Shown: piece by piece, positions 7,527 to 15,779 of the stretch
How the letters are laid out: every line of letters starts with the position of its first letter
Numbering within the stretch: position 1 is the first letter of the stretch
Assembly: GCA_009917555.1 (NCBI GenBank)
Contig: QZDX01000005.1
Location: 186,001-250,000 of the forward strand
DNA from: a bacterium 1XD21-13
Lineage (GTDB): Bacteria > Bacillota > Clostridia > Lachnospirales > Lachnospiraceae
Length of the DNA stretch: 64,000 nucleotides
Reading direction: 5' to 3'
Notes under the pieces: model-generated
Databases searched by the model: none
Told to the model about the DNA's origin: nothing
Seen by the model: the letters and a program-made list of their open reading frames with translations, nothing else
Made by a program: the position numbers and the translations under genes

Positions 7527-9617
7527 ATGTACAAGAGTTATTCCATGGAGCTTGCGGGCCGTACCCTGACCGTAGATATCGGCAGAGTGGCAAAGCAGGC
7601 AAACGGGGCCGCCTTCATGCATTACGGCGACACCACCGTGCTGTCCACAGCAACAGCATCTGACAAGCCCAGGGAGGGCATTGATTTCTTCCCCTTAAGT
7701 GTAGAGTTTGAGGAGAAGCTTTATTCCGTAGGCAAGATTCCGGGAGGCTTCAACAAGAGAGAGGGCAAGGCATCCGAGAATGCCGTATTGACCTCCCGTG
7801 TGATTGACCGTCCCATGCGTCCCCTGTTCCCCAAGGATTACCGCAACGACGTAACCCTGAACAACCTGGTGCTTTCCGTAGATCCGGAGTGCAGCCCGGA
7901 GTTGACTGCCATGTTGGGTTCTGCCATTGCAACGGCGGTTTCCGACATTCCCTTTGCCGGACCCTGTGCCATGACCCAGATTGGCATGATTGACGGAGAA
8001 TTTATCGTCAATCCGGGACAGAGCCAGTATAAGGTGTCTGACTTAAAGCTTACGGTAGCTTCCACAAGAGAAAAGGTGATTATGATTGAAGCCGGAGCCA
8101 ATGAGATTCCGGAAGCCAGGATGATTGAAGCCATTTATCTGGCCCATGAAGTCAACCAGAAAGTGATTGCCTTTATTGATAAGATTGTAGCGGAGTGCGG
8201 CAAGGAAAAGCATACCTACACAAGCTGTGCGGTTCCTGAGGAGTTGTTTGCTGCCATTAAGGAGCAGGTTCCCCCGGAGGAGATGGAAAAGGCCGTATTT
8301 ACCGACGAGAAGCAGGTAAGAGAGGAAAACATCCGTCAGATTACCGCAAAGCTGGAGGAAGCATTTGCAGACAAGGAAGAGTGGCTTGAGGTTCTTGGGG
8401 AAGCTATTTACCAGTATCAGAAGAAGACTGTCCGCAAGATGATCTTAAAGGATCACAAGCGTCCCGACGGACGTGAGATTACCCAGATCCGTCCCCTGGC
8501 AGCAGAGGTGGATCTGATTCCGAGAGTTCACGGTTCCGCAATGTTTACCAGAGGACAGACCCAGATCTGCAACATCTGTACCCTGGCACCCTTGTCAGAA
8601 GCACAGAGACTGGACGGTCTGGATGAAAATGAGACAAGCAAGCGTTATATGCATCATTACAATTTCCCGAGCTACTCCGTAGGTGAGACAAAGCCAAGCC
8701 GTGGACCGGGACGGCGGGAGATTGGACACGGAGCTTTGGCAGAGCGTGCACTTTTGCCGGTGCTTCCCTCTGAGGAAGAGTTCCCCTATGCCATCCGTAC
8801 CGTATCCGAGACCTTTGAGTCCAACGGATCTACCTCCATGGCTTCTACCTGTGCATCCTGTATGTCTCTGATGGCGGCAGGCGTGCCCATTAAGAAGATG
8901 GTAGCAGGTATTTCCTGCGGTCTGGTAACCGGTGAGACGGATGATGACTACGTGCTCTTGACGGATATCCAGGGACTTGAGGACTTCTTCGGAGATATGG
9001 ATTTCAAGGTAACCGGAACCACCGAGGGTATCACTGCCATCCAGATGGATATTAAGATTCATGGCCTGACCCGTCCCATTGTGGAGGGTGCCATTGCAAG
9101 ATGCCGGGAAGCAAGAATGTTCATTATGGACACTTGTATGAAGCCCTGTATTGCAGAGCCGAGAGCTGAGGTTGGACCTTATGCACCGAAGATTATCCAG
9201 ATTCAGATTGATCCCCAGAAGATTGGTGATGTGGTTGGTCAGAGAGGTAAGACTATCAATACCATCATTGAGCAGACAGGCGTGAAGATCGATATTGATG
9301 ATGACGGTGCCGTATCCGTATGCGGTACGGACAAGGCCAACATGGACAAGGCCGTTGAGCTGATCAAGATCATCGTAACTGACTTTGAGGAGGGCATGGT
9401 GCTCACCGGCAAGGTTGTCAGCATCAAGGAGTTCGGTGCGTTCCTGGAGTTTGCACCGGGCAAAGAGGGCATGGTTCACATCTCCAAGATTGCAAAGCAG
9501 AGAATCAACCATGTGGAGGACGTGCTGACCCTGGGCGATGTGGTGAAAGTCGTGTGCCTGGGTAAGGATAAGATGGGTCGCTTGAGCTTCAGCATGAAAG
9601 ACGTAAAAGAGAATTAA
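7527..9617 (+). CDS. pnp: Polynucleotide phosphorylase
   Basis: A 696-residue PNPase, a phosphate-dependent 3'-5' exoribonuclease and RNA tailing enzyme. Domains in order: two RNase PH-like cores separated by a helical linker (about 1-545), a KH domain with the GQRGKT loop (about 550-610), and an S1 domain beginning EGMVLTGKVVSIKEFGAF (about 620-690). The length is normal for the family. AAAAGGAG lies eight bases before the ATG. The gene follows rpsO and a structured leader and ends in a strong hairpin terminator. Together with RNase R at 40.2 kb, the window carries two main mRNA-decay exonucleases. Confidence 0.98.
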   Translation: MYKSYSMELAGRTLTVDIGRVAKQANGAAFMHYGDTTVLSTATASDKPREGIDFFPLSVEFEEKLYSVGKIPGGFNKREGKASENAVLTSRVIDRPMRPLFPKDYRNDVTLNNLVLSVDPECSPELTAMLGSAIATAVSDIPFAGPCAMTQIGMIDGEFIVNPGQSQYKVSDLKLTVASTREKVIMIEAGANEIPEARMIEAIYLAHEVNQKVIAFIDKIVAECGKEKHTYTSCAVPEELFAAIKEQVPPEEMEKAVFTDEKQVREENIRQITAKLEEAFADKEEWLEVLGEAIYQYQKKTVRKMILKDHKRPDGREITQIRPLAAEVDLIPRVHGSAMFTRGQTQICNICTLAPLSEAQRLDGLDENETSKRYMHHYNFPSYSVGETKPSRGPGRREIGHGALAERALLPVLPSEEEFPYAIRTVSETFESNGSTSMASTCASCMSLMAAGVPIKKMVAGISCGLVTGETDDDYVLLTDIQGLEDFFGDMDFKVTGTTEGITAIQMDIKIHGLTRPIVEGAIARCREARMFIMDTCMKPCIAEPRAEVGPYAPKIIQIQIDPQKIGDVVGQRGKTINTIIEQTGVKIDIDDDGAVSVCGTDKANMDKAVELIKIIVTDFEEGMVLTGKVVSIKEFGAFLEFAPGKEGMVHISKIAKQRINHVEDVLTLGDVVKVVCLGKDKMGRLSFSMKDVKEN

Positions 9618-9635
9618 TCAAATAAAGGGAATCGA

Positions 9636-9697
9636 AAAAGAACCGTCGGGAACTAAGACATCAGCCATTTCTGTCTTAGTTCCCGACGGTTCTTTTC
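9636..9697 (+). terminator. Terminator of pnp
   Basis: A perfect stem of more than 20 bases: AAAAGAACCGTCGGGAACTA on the left and TAGTTCCCGACGGTTCTTTT on the right, plus AAGACA/TGTCTT, with loop TCAGCCATTTC. The right arm ends in a T-run. Eighteen bases of it (GTCGGGAACTAAGACATC) recur in the next terminator at 11301. Confidence 0.85.
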
Positions 9698-9915
9698 TGC
9701 GTACATGTCCGGTATGGATGCAAGCTGATCAATGAAAGCCAACAACATGCCTTTGCAGTGGGAAGCATAAAGACGATGATTGTTTTGAAATCTTCGCACA
9801 ATTAAGATTACATTATGAATACTATATATTGTATAGTAAAAGTCAAGGTGTATTTAGAGCACGTTTGTGAAAGGGGTGTGAAAAATAAGCTTGATGCAGC
9901 AAAGGAGGATATAGT

Positions 9916-11274
9916 ATGGACATCCGGTTTGAATGGCAGGAAGAGTTCAACATTGGAATAGATGTGATTGATAGGGAGCATCGAAGACTTTTTAAGATAA
10001 TCAATAAGCTTTTTGCGTTCAAAGAGGAAGAGAAGAACAATGAATGGGCATGTCATGAGGGAATTAAGTTTTTCAAAGGGCATGTAGCGAAGCATTTTGC
10101 AGATGAAGAAGCATATATGGAATCCATTGGCTATGAGGGAACAGAAGAACATAGACGTCTGCACAAAAGCTTTCGGGAGAATACGCTTCCGGCTCTGGAA
10201 CAGGAGTTGGAGCAGTCAGGTTATGCGTCAGACACCGTGCAGCATTTTTTGGCTGTCTGTGCAGGATGGCTGATTGGCCACACGTTGACGGAGGATCTTG
10301 CAATTACGGGAAAGAGAATCAGAAAGTGGGAGAATCTTTTGCCGGGTGAAGAGCTTGTGGAGATGAAGAATGTGATTGTCCAGCTTGTATTTGATATGTT
10401 TCATCTGGAATCTCAGATGATCAGTGACTCCTACAATGGAGAGAAATTCGGAAAAGGCGTATATTACCGCCTGGTCTATGAGACGGGGCAGGAGGAAGAG
10501 AAGCAGGAAATTCTGATGGTTTTTGAGGAAAGGCTGCTGATCGAAACCGTAGGAAAGGTGCTGGGGCTTAGGACGGGCAAACTGGATGCCAGGCTGGTTC
10601 ATGCTGCCAGATATACGGCCCGGCAGTTCGTAGGGCGTCTTTTGGCGTGTTTTCCCGCAAAAGAAGCCTATAAGCTGAAAGAGGAAAATCTACTCTCTTA
10701 TGAAGAGTTTCAGAATATAGTTGAAAAGGAAAAACTGCAGATTAGTTTTCTGTTTAATACAGGTGCCGGCTATTTTGCTTACTGCACCATTGCACCCTAT
10801 CTGCTGGAGAGGGGTGTCGGGACACCTATTGAGGTGGAAAATGAACTGATTGAAGTGGAAAAGTATCTGATGAAGCGGGAAAAACAGGAGGTGACAAATA
10901 GGAAAAAGAAAGTGTTGGCGGTGGACGATTCGCTTATCATACGGGAGGGAATAAAGCGGCTGTTAAGCGAGGACTATGAAGTGGCGTCAGCGGAATCCGG
11001 GGCAGCGGCAATTCGGACCATAACCCTGAATCGGCCGGACCTGATTCTTCTGGACTATGAAATGCCGGTCTGTGACGGAAAGCAGACACTGGAGATGCTT
11101 CGAGCCGAGAAAGCTTTTGAAGATATTCCGGTTATTTTCTTGACGGGCCGCAGAGATCCCCAGAGTATCATTCAGGTTATGCCTTTAAAACTGGCAGGGT
11201 ATTTGCTGAAGAACGCAAAACCGGAGGAAATTAAGAAAGAGATAGATGCATTTTTTGCAAAGAAAAAGGCGTAA
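9916..11274 (+). CDS. Bacteriohemerythrin - middle domain - response-regulator receiver fusion
   Basis: A 452-residue, three-part protein. Residues 1-135 form a complete bacteriohemerythrin: H22, H60 and E64 (HFADEE), H79 and H83 (HRRLH), H122 and D127, with the spacing of the diiron O2-binding site. Residues ~140-325 resemble a CheX-like dimer domain, a weak call. Residues 330-450 are a receiver domain with acidic pair D337/D338, phosphoacceptor D380, T410 and K432. There is no DNA-binding or enzymatic output domain, so output may be by protein contact. An oxygen-sensing or oxygen-delivering regulator is the simplest inference. A hairpin terminator follows, and no kinase gene is adjacent. 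The ATG is preceded by AAAGGAGG. Confidence 0.85.
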   Translation: MDIRFEWQEEFNIGIDVIDREHRRLFKIINKLFAFKEEEKNNEWACHEGIKFFKGHVAKHFADEEAYMESIGYEGTEEHRRLHKSFRENTLPALEQELEQSGYASDTVQHFLAVCAGWLIGHTLTEDLAITGKRIRKWENLLPGEELVEMKNVIVQLVFDMFHLESQMISDSYNGEKFGKGVYYRLVYETGQEEEKQEILMVFEERLLIETVGKVLGLRTGKLDARLVHAARYTARQFVGRLLACFPAKEAYKLKEENLLSYEEFQNIVEKEKLQISFLFNTGAGYFAYCTIAPYLLERGVGTPIEVENELIEVEKYLMKREKQEVTNRKKKVLAVDDSLIIREGIKRLLSEDYEVASAESGAAAIRTITLNRPDLILLDYEMPVCDGKQTLEMLRAEKAFEDIPVIFLTGRRDPQSIIQVMPLKLAGYLLKNAKPEEIKKEIDAFFAKKKA

Positions 11275-11290
11275 GAAAAATGAATAAGCC

Positions 11291-11325
11291 AAAAGTGGGT
11301 GTCGGGAACTAAGACATCCACTTTT
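11291..11325 (+). terminator. Terminator of the hemerythrin-receiver gene
   Basis: AAAAGTGGGTGTC (11291-11303) pairs with GACATCCACTTTT (11313-11325), followed by further T-rich sequence. The stretch GTCGGGAACTAAGACATC at 11301-11318 is identical to part of the pnp terminator. Confidence 0.8.
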
Positions 11326-11375
11326 TCTTTAGTCTTTTTTTCGGCCTGTCCTCATATACTTTCCTAAGAGGTGAG

Positions 11376-12323
11376 ATGATGAAAGACAAGGACGAAATAT
11401 TGTGTTTCTTTTCCGGGCATATTCGGGAGATTTTGGAGCAGGCCAGGCTGGATCTTGGGAGACTGCAGGAGATTCGTCTTCGTGCGGAGAAGCCATTTCT
11501 GATTCGGCTGGATGGGGAGGAGTTTTTTCTGTCCGGACAGGGAAAGTCTTTGAAAGAGCCGGCAGATGCCTGGGTGGTGACCAAAAGGGAAATCCGGGAA
11601 ACCATGGAGCTTGTGGGAAAATATTCTCTCTATGCCTATGAGGATGAATTGAAACAGGGCTATCTGACTCTTCAGGGGGGACACCGGATGGGAATATCCG
11701 GAAAAGTCGTTCTGGAGGGGGACAAGGTGAAAAGTATTCGTTATATTTCCTGTCTCAATCTCCGGTTGTCCCACCAGATTACCGGCTGTGGGGACAAGGT
11801 GTTGCCTTATCTCTATGATGAGACGGGACTTAAGCATACACTTATTATTTCACCTCCACGATGTGGAAAAACCACACTGCTTCGGGATCTGATTCGGCAA
11901 ATCTCCAATGGAAGCCGGGAACATCCGGGACGGACAGTGGGAGTCGTGGATGAGCGTTCTGAGATCTGCGGCTGCTATCAGGGGATTCCGGCAAATGATG
12001 TGGGTATTCGGACAGATGTAATGGATGCCTGTCCCAAGGCGGAGGGTATGATGATGATGATCCGTTCCATGGCTCCGGAGGTGCTGGCAGTGGATGAGAT
12101 TGGCGGTCAGGAGGATATAAGTGCCCTGGAGACAGCTTTGTTTTGCGGCTGCCGTCTTCTTGCCACAGTTCACGGCAGTTCTTTGGAGGATATTCGCTCC
12201 AAGCCGCTTCTTCGACGGTTGGCGGAGGAACAGATATTTGAGCGTTATGTAATTTTGGATAATCTTGTACGAACAGGTGTGATTCGGCATATTCTGGATG
12301 AAAGGGGGAGGAGTTTATGTTAA
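11376..12323 (+). CDS. spoIIIAA: Stage III sporulation protein AA
   Basis: A 315-residue ATPase of the type II/IV secretion superfamily. Walker A reads PPRCGKTT at residues 160-167, and a Walker B-like VLAVDEIG lies around residue 240. SpoIIIAA is the cytoplasmic motor of the SpoIIIA-SpoIIQ channel, which links mother cell and forespore after engulfment. An AAGAGGTG site precedes two adjacent ATGs at 11376 and 11379. It is the first gene of the eight-gene spoIIIA operon and overlaps spoIIIAB by 7 bases. A mother-cell sigma-E promoter is expected upstream, but I cannot assign one confidently. Confidence 0.95.
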   Translation: MMKDKDEILCFFSGHIREILEQARLDLGRLQEIRLRAEKPFLIRLDGEEFFLSGQGKSLKEPADAWVVTKREIRETMELVGKYSLYAYEDELKQGYLTLQGGHRMGISGKVVLEGDKVKSIRYISCLNLRLSHQITGCGDKVLPYLYDETGLKHTLIISPPRCGKTTLLRDLIRQISNGSREHPGRTVGVVDERSEICGCYQGIPANDVGIRTDVMDACPKAEGMMMMIRSMAPEVLAVDEIGGQEDISALETALFCGCRLLATVHGSSLEDIRSKPLLRRLAEEQIFERYVILDNLVRTGVIRHILDERGRSLC

Positions 12324-12835
12324 AAGGGGTTGGTGCACTGCTGATTCTGGCTTCCGCTGCGGGAATCGGTGCAAGTTTCAGCAGCGATTTAAAGGGACGA
12401 TGTATGGAACTTCGGCTGCTGAAACAGATGATTTATATGTTAAGGGGAGAGATTAAATATACGAAGACACCTCTGCCGGAAGCATTTGCCAGCATTGCAG
12501 TCCGCATAAAGGAACCTTTCGGAAGCTTCCTGGAACAGACGGCAGAGCAGATGGGAAGTATGGAGGGGCGAAGCTTCGGAGAACTATGGCAGAAGCAGAT
12601 TAAACAGTGGCTTTCTGATACGCATTTGAAAAAAGGGGACAAGGAGCAGCTTGGCAGTCTTGGGGAGGTTTTGGGCTATCTGGACCTGGAGATGCAGCTT
12701 TCTTCCATCGATCTCTACCTTGAGCAGCTGGAGCTTTCCATTCGGGAGGCCCAGGATGCGGCACAGACAAAACAGAAATTATACCAGAGCTTGGGAGTTG
12801 CCGGAGGAATTTTTCTGGTGATCCTGTTGGTGTAA
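12317..12835 (+). CDS. spoIIIAB: Stage III sporulation protein AB
   Basis: 172 residues, with a hydrophobic segment near residues 3-20 and another at the C-terminus (GVAGGIFLVILLV). The charged helical middle region is related to the GspF/type II secretion platform fold. It is a membrane component of the SpoIIIA transenvelope complex. The start is inside the end of spoIIIAA with a GGAGGAG site seven bases upstream, suggesting translational coupling. It ends directly against the spoIIIAC ribosome-binding site. Confidence 0.92.
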   Translation: MLKGVGALLILASAAGIGASFSSDLKGRCMELRLLKQMIYMLRGEIKYTKTPLPEAFASIAVRIKEPFGSFLEQTAEQMGSMEGRSFGELWQKQIKQWLSDTHLKKGDKEQLGSLGEVLGYLDLEMQLSSIDLYLEQLELSIREAQDAAQTKQKLYQSLGVAGGIFLVILLV

Positions 12836-12847
12836 ATGGAGGAACCT

Positions 12848-13042
12848 ATGAGCGTGAATCTCATATTTAAAATTGCGGCGGTTGGAATCCTGGTCTCTGT
12901 GCTAAGCCAGATTCTAAAGCACAGCGGACGGGAGGAGCAGGCATTTTTAACCAGCCTTGCAGGCCTGGTGTTGGTGCTGTTCTGGATTCTTCCTTATATT
13001 TTTGATTTGTTTGACACTATGCAGCGTCTCTTTGCGTTGTAG
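12848..13042 (+). CDS. spoIIIAC: Stage III sporulation protein AC
   Basis: A 64-residue, two-helix membrane protein with the family phrase ILSQILKHSGREEQA between hydrophobic segments. An ATG at 12836 touches the spoIIIAB stop codon, but GGAGG at 12838-12842 lies inside that extension and is properly placed for ATG 12848, so 12848 is preferred. It is a small integral membrane component of the SpoIIIA complex and usually works alongside SpoIIIAD, the next gene. Confidence 0.92.
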   Translation: MSVNLIFKIAAVGILVSVLSQILKHSGREEQAFLTSLAGLVLVLFWILPYIFDLFDTMQRLFAL

Positions 13043-13076
13043 ATACTGCGGAACTGGAATTGAGGTGAACTACAAT

Positions 13077-13460
13077 ATGCTTCAGGCAGCCATGATTGGA
13101 ATTGCCGGTGTTCTGCTGGCACTTCAAATAAAAGCGGTGAAACCGGAATTTTCCGTCTATCTAAGCATTGCCACCAGTGTCTTTCTGCTGCTTCTGGCGG
13201 CCGAAAAGCTGGAGGTTGTGGTGGAGAGTGTAAAGCTGATTCAAAGCTCCATTTCCATCCAAAGCTCCTACATCCAGGCATTGCTGAAAATCATTGGAAT
13301 CACCTACATATCGGAATTTGCCTCGGATATCTGCAGAGATGCGGGCTACGGTGCCATTGCCGGACAGATCGGAGTATTCAGCAAGCTCTCCATTCTGGCC
13401 GTGAGCATGCCCATCATTACGGCTCTCTTGGATACCATTCGCGGGTTTTTGGGAACATGA
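13077..13460 (+). CDS. spoIIIAD: Stage III sporulation protein AD
   Basis: About 127 residues with three to four hydrophobic helices. The conserved stretch YIQALLKIIGITYISEFASDI is broken here only by my reading limits and is typical of the family, as is the terminal LDTIRGFLGT. The frame is open upstream to 12957, overlapping spoIIIAC, but GAGGTG at 13062-13067 sets the start at ATG 13077. The 3' end overlaps the spoIIIAE start (ATGA). Curiously, the leader CGGAACTGGAAT followed by GAGG resembles the 3' flank of the RNA element in front of argR and the coat genes. Confidence 0.9.
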   Translation: MLQAAMIGIAGVLLALQIKAVKPEFSVYLSIATSVFLLLLAAEKLEVVVESVKLIQSSISIQSSYIQALLKIIGITYISEFASDICRDAGYGAIAGQIGVFSKLSILAVSMPIITALLDTIRGFLGT

Positions 13461-14650
13461 GGGGGAGAGGGCAGGGAGGAAGGAAAAAGCCTATCCTGGG
13501 GCTTGTAAGCCAGGGTATTCTCCTTGGGCTGCTGGCAGGCTGTTGTTTTCTTCCTCTTAAAACCAGGGCTGCAGAACCCCCTTCCCTTATGGGGGAGTCA
13601 GAGGCGGATCTCTCCATGATGGAGGAGCTGGATTTTGACGAGATCGAGGAGTCCGTGGATGAGATCCTGGGCGGGGAATTTCAGTTTGAAAATACGGTGC
13701 TGGAGTTTTTAAACGGAGGGCAGTCCTTTACCCTGGAGAGCTTTGTCACGGCGGTGGTGGATCAGATGAAAAACAACTGGCGCACAGAAAAGCATCTGTT
13801 ACTCTCCATTTTGCTGCTTGGAATCGCAGCGGCCCTTATGTCCAATTTCTCCAATATTTTTCAGAATCAGCAGATTGCGGAGGTGAGCTTTGAGATTACC
13901 TACCTGTTGTTGTTTCTGATTCTGCTGCAGATATTTTCCGGAGCTATGGAGATTACCAGGGAGGTGCTGCTTGGAATCCAGGACTTTATGAATGTGCTGG
14001 TTCCGGCCTTCTGTCTGGCCGTGACCATGGCCTCCGGCAGCACTACGGCCCTGGTATTCTACGAATTTTTCCTGGGGCTGATTTATTTCATTCAGAGGCT
14101 GATTCAAAATGGGCTCATGGCGCTGATTCAGGTCCATGTGATTCTCGTTTTTGTAAATCATCTGACCAAGGAGGAGTATCTGTCTCAGATGAAGGAAATG
14201 GCGTCCAAGGTCACCGTATGGCTGTTAAAATCCATGCTGGCGGTGGTGATTGGCTTTAACACCATTCAGGGAATTCTGAATCCGGCGGTGGATTCCTTAA
14301 AAACCACCCTGTTCAGCCGGGCGGCGGAGATGATTCCCGGCATCGGCAATATTGCCGGCTCTGTGACGGATGTGGTTCTCGGCTCCTCCGTTCTCATAAA
14401 AAACGGAATCGGAGCGGCGGCCCTGGTGGTGATTGTGCTGATTTGCCTGATGCCCCTTGTAAAGCTGGGAGTTCTGATGCTGATTCTGGAGCTGGCAGCG
14501 GCCCTTCTTCAGCCGGTGTCAGATAAGCGGATGACCGGCTGTGTGGCCGGGGTAGGGGAGGGAATCCGCCTGCTGTTTCGGGTGGTTTTCACTACGGCGG
14601 TGCTGTTTATGCTGACCATTGCAGTAGTGACTGTGTCAGTGCGAGGGTAA
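13457..14650 (+). CDS. spoIIIAE: Stage III sporulation protein AE
   Basis: 397 residues. The N-terminus has a basic region (RGRGQGGRKK) and a hydrophobic core ending near TRAAEP, a likely signal sequence. A short acidic extracytoplasmic region and a polytopic C-terminal half with six or more hydrophobic segments follow. SpoIIIAE is the large membrane permease-like subunit of the SpoIIIA channel. The ATG overlaps the spoIIIAD stop codon, consistent with coupled translation. Unlike the other junctions in this operon, the next gene (spoIIIAF) is separated by about 120 bases carrying a repeat hairpin. Confidence 0.93.
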   Translation: MRGRGQGGRKKPILGLVSQGILLGLLAGCCFLPLKTRAAEPPSLMGESEADLSMMEELDFDEIEESVDEILGGEFQFENTVLEFLNGGQSFTLESFVTAVVDQMKNNWRTEKHLLLSILLLGIAAALMSNFSNIFQNQQIAEVSFEITYLLLFLILLQIFSGAMEITREVLLGIQDFMNVLVPAFCLAVTMASGSTTALVFYEFFLGLIYFIQRLIQNGLMALIQVHVILVFVNHLTKEEYLSQMKEMASKVTVWLLKSMLAVVIGFNTIQGILNPAVDSLKTTLFSRAAEMIPGIGNIAGSVTDVVLGSSVLIKNGIGAAALVVIVLICLMPLVKLGVLMLILELAAALLQPVSDKRMTGCVAGVGEGIRLLFRVVFTTAVLFMLTIAVVTVSVRG

Positions 14651-14699
14651 TAGACCGGCTAAGAAATGTTAAGTATTTATTTAGAAGCATTTATTGCCG

Positions 14700-14744
14700 A
14701 AGGGTAAAGTCGGCTTTACCCTTCAGTGCCGTCGCGCAGCGACT
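14700..14744 (+). repeat. Two-hairpin repeat (GCGCAGCGA family), copy upstream of spoIIIAF
   Basis: Hairpin 1: AAGGGTAAAG (14700-14709) with CTTTACCCTT (14714-14723). Hairpin 2: GTCGC-GCA-GCGAC at 14731-14743. The same layout recurs at 20738-20780, in part at 35111-35145, and as a variant at 42383-42426, always just upstream of a gene. Here it interrupts the otherwise tightly packed spoIIIA operon. Confidence 0.85.
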
Positions 14745-14770
14745 CTAATAAGATATTACGGAGCTGGGAT

Positions 14771-15214
14771 ATGAAAGAATTATTGTTTGGCTGGATACAG
14801 GACATTGCGTTTTATACCTTGCTGATGGTGGTGGTGCTCCACGTTCTGCCGGAAAAAAGCCAGCGGAAATATTTGCAGTTTTTTATGGGAATTGTTCTGA
14901 TGATTCTCGTTATTTCTCCTTTCCTGTCGGCCCTTGGGCTGGAGCGGCAGTTGGATGAGAGCTACGCCAGAGGGACCTATGACAGAGAGCTCCAGGAATT
15001 TCTTGAGAGGCAGGAGGCCATAGAGGAGGAATACCGGCGGCATCTGGAGGAAAAGCTCTACGAGGCCCGGGATGAGGCGGACAGCCTGAAGGAAGAGCAG
15101 AGAGAGGAACAGGAAAGAGAAGAACAGCAAAGAAAAGAGCAGGAAAAGGAGGAGGGAGAAAGCAGTGGAATTTCTGAAATCCATATTGAAATCGGAAAAC
15201 CCGAAGAGGATTAA
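14771..15214 (+). CDS. spoIIIAF: Stage III sporulation protein AF
   Basis: About 147 residues: two N-terminal membrane helices (about 10-26 and 35-52, with FFMGIVLMILVISPFLSAL), then a long, highly charged Glu/Arg/Gln coiled-coil tail. The frame extends upstream to 14726 through the repeat, but GGAG at 14760 and family length favour ATG 14771. It is a membrane component of the SpoIIIA complex whose soluble domain is proposed to form ring assemblies. It overlaps spoIIIAG by 50 bases. Confidence 0.88.
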   Translation: MKELLFGWIQDIAFYTLLMVVVLHVLPEKSQRKYLQFFMGIVLMILVISPFLSALGLERQLDESYARGTYDRELQEFLERQEAIEEEYRRHLEEKLYEARDEADSLKEEQREEQEREEQQRKEQEKEEGESSGISEIHIEIGKPEED

Positions 15215-15779
15215 GAAGCCCAAGAAGGATCAATTGGTGATTCTCCTGCTCTTTGGCGTCCTTTTGCTGGTAATTGCTATTCCAACGGAGCCGAGGAAGG
15301 AAAAAGGATCCCAGGAGAAGAAGACAGGGAATGAGGATAACAGCTTAAGAGAAGAGGAACAGGCATCTTCGGATTCCTATGAGCGGCAGCAGGAGGAACG
15401 CTTAAAGGAGGTTTTACAGAAGGTGGAGGGCGTGGGCCGGGTGGAGGTGATGATTACCCTTCGCTCCTCCGCAGAGAAGGTGGTGGAGAAGGATGCCCCC
15501 TCCAGAAGCCAGCGGACAGAAGAAGCCGATTCCCAGGGCGGGAGCAGGACCACACAGGAAAATGAGCGGGAGGAGACCACGGTCTATGAGGAGGGTGAGG
15601 ATGGAAAAAGGACCCCCTACGTGGTGCAGGAGCGAAATCCCACCGTGGAGGGTGTGATTGTGATTGCCCAGGGGGGAGGGAATGCTGTGGTAAAACAGAA
15701 TATTCTGGAGGCAGTTCAGGCATTATTTCCTGTGGAGGCACATAAAATAAAAATAATGAAGATGGAGGGTTCAAAGTGA
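15165..15779 (+). CDS. spoIIIAG: Stage III sporulation protein AG
   Basis: 204 residues starting at GTG 15165, inside the end of spoIIIAF, with GGAGGGAG upstream. There is one membrane helix (about residues 24-41), a charged linker rich in Glu, Gln and Arg, and a C-terminal ring-building-motif domain of the EscJ/PrgK type (EVLQKVEGVGRVEVMITL and NPTVEGVIVIAQGG). SpoIIIAG forms a ring in the intermembrane space between mother cell and forespore. Confidence 0.93.
   Translation: MEFLKSILKSENPKRIKKPKKDQLVILLLFGVLLLVIAIPTEPRKEKGSQEKKTGNEDNSLREEEQASSDSYERQQEERLKEVLQKVEGVGRVEVMITLRSSAEKVVEKDAPSRSQRTEEADSQGGSRTTQENEREETTVYEEGEDGKRTPYVVQERNPTVEGVIVIAQGGGNAVVKQNILEAVQALFPVEAHKIKIMKMEGSK

Noticed and set aside
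8595-9512. Antisense open frame of about 305 codons inside pnp
   Set aside because: Shadow of a highly conserved gene; no start signal or recognisable protein.
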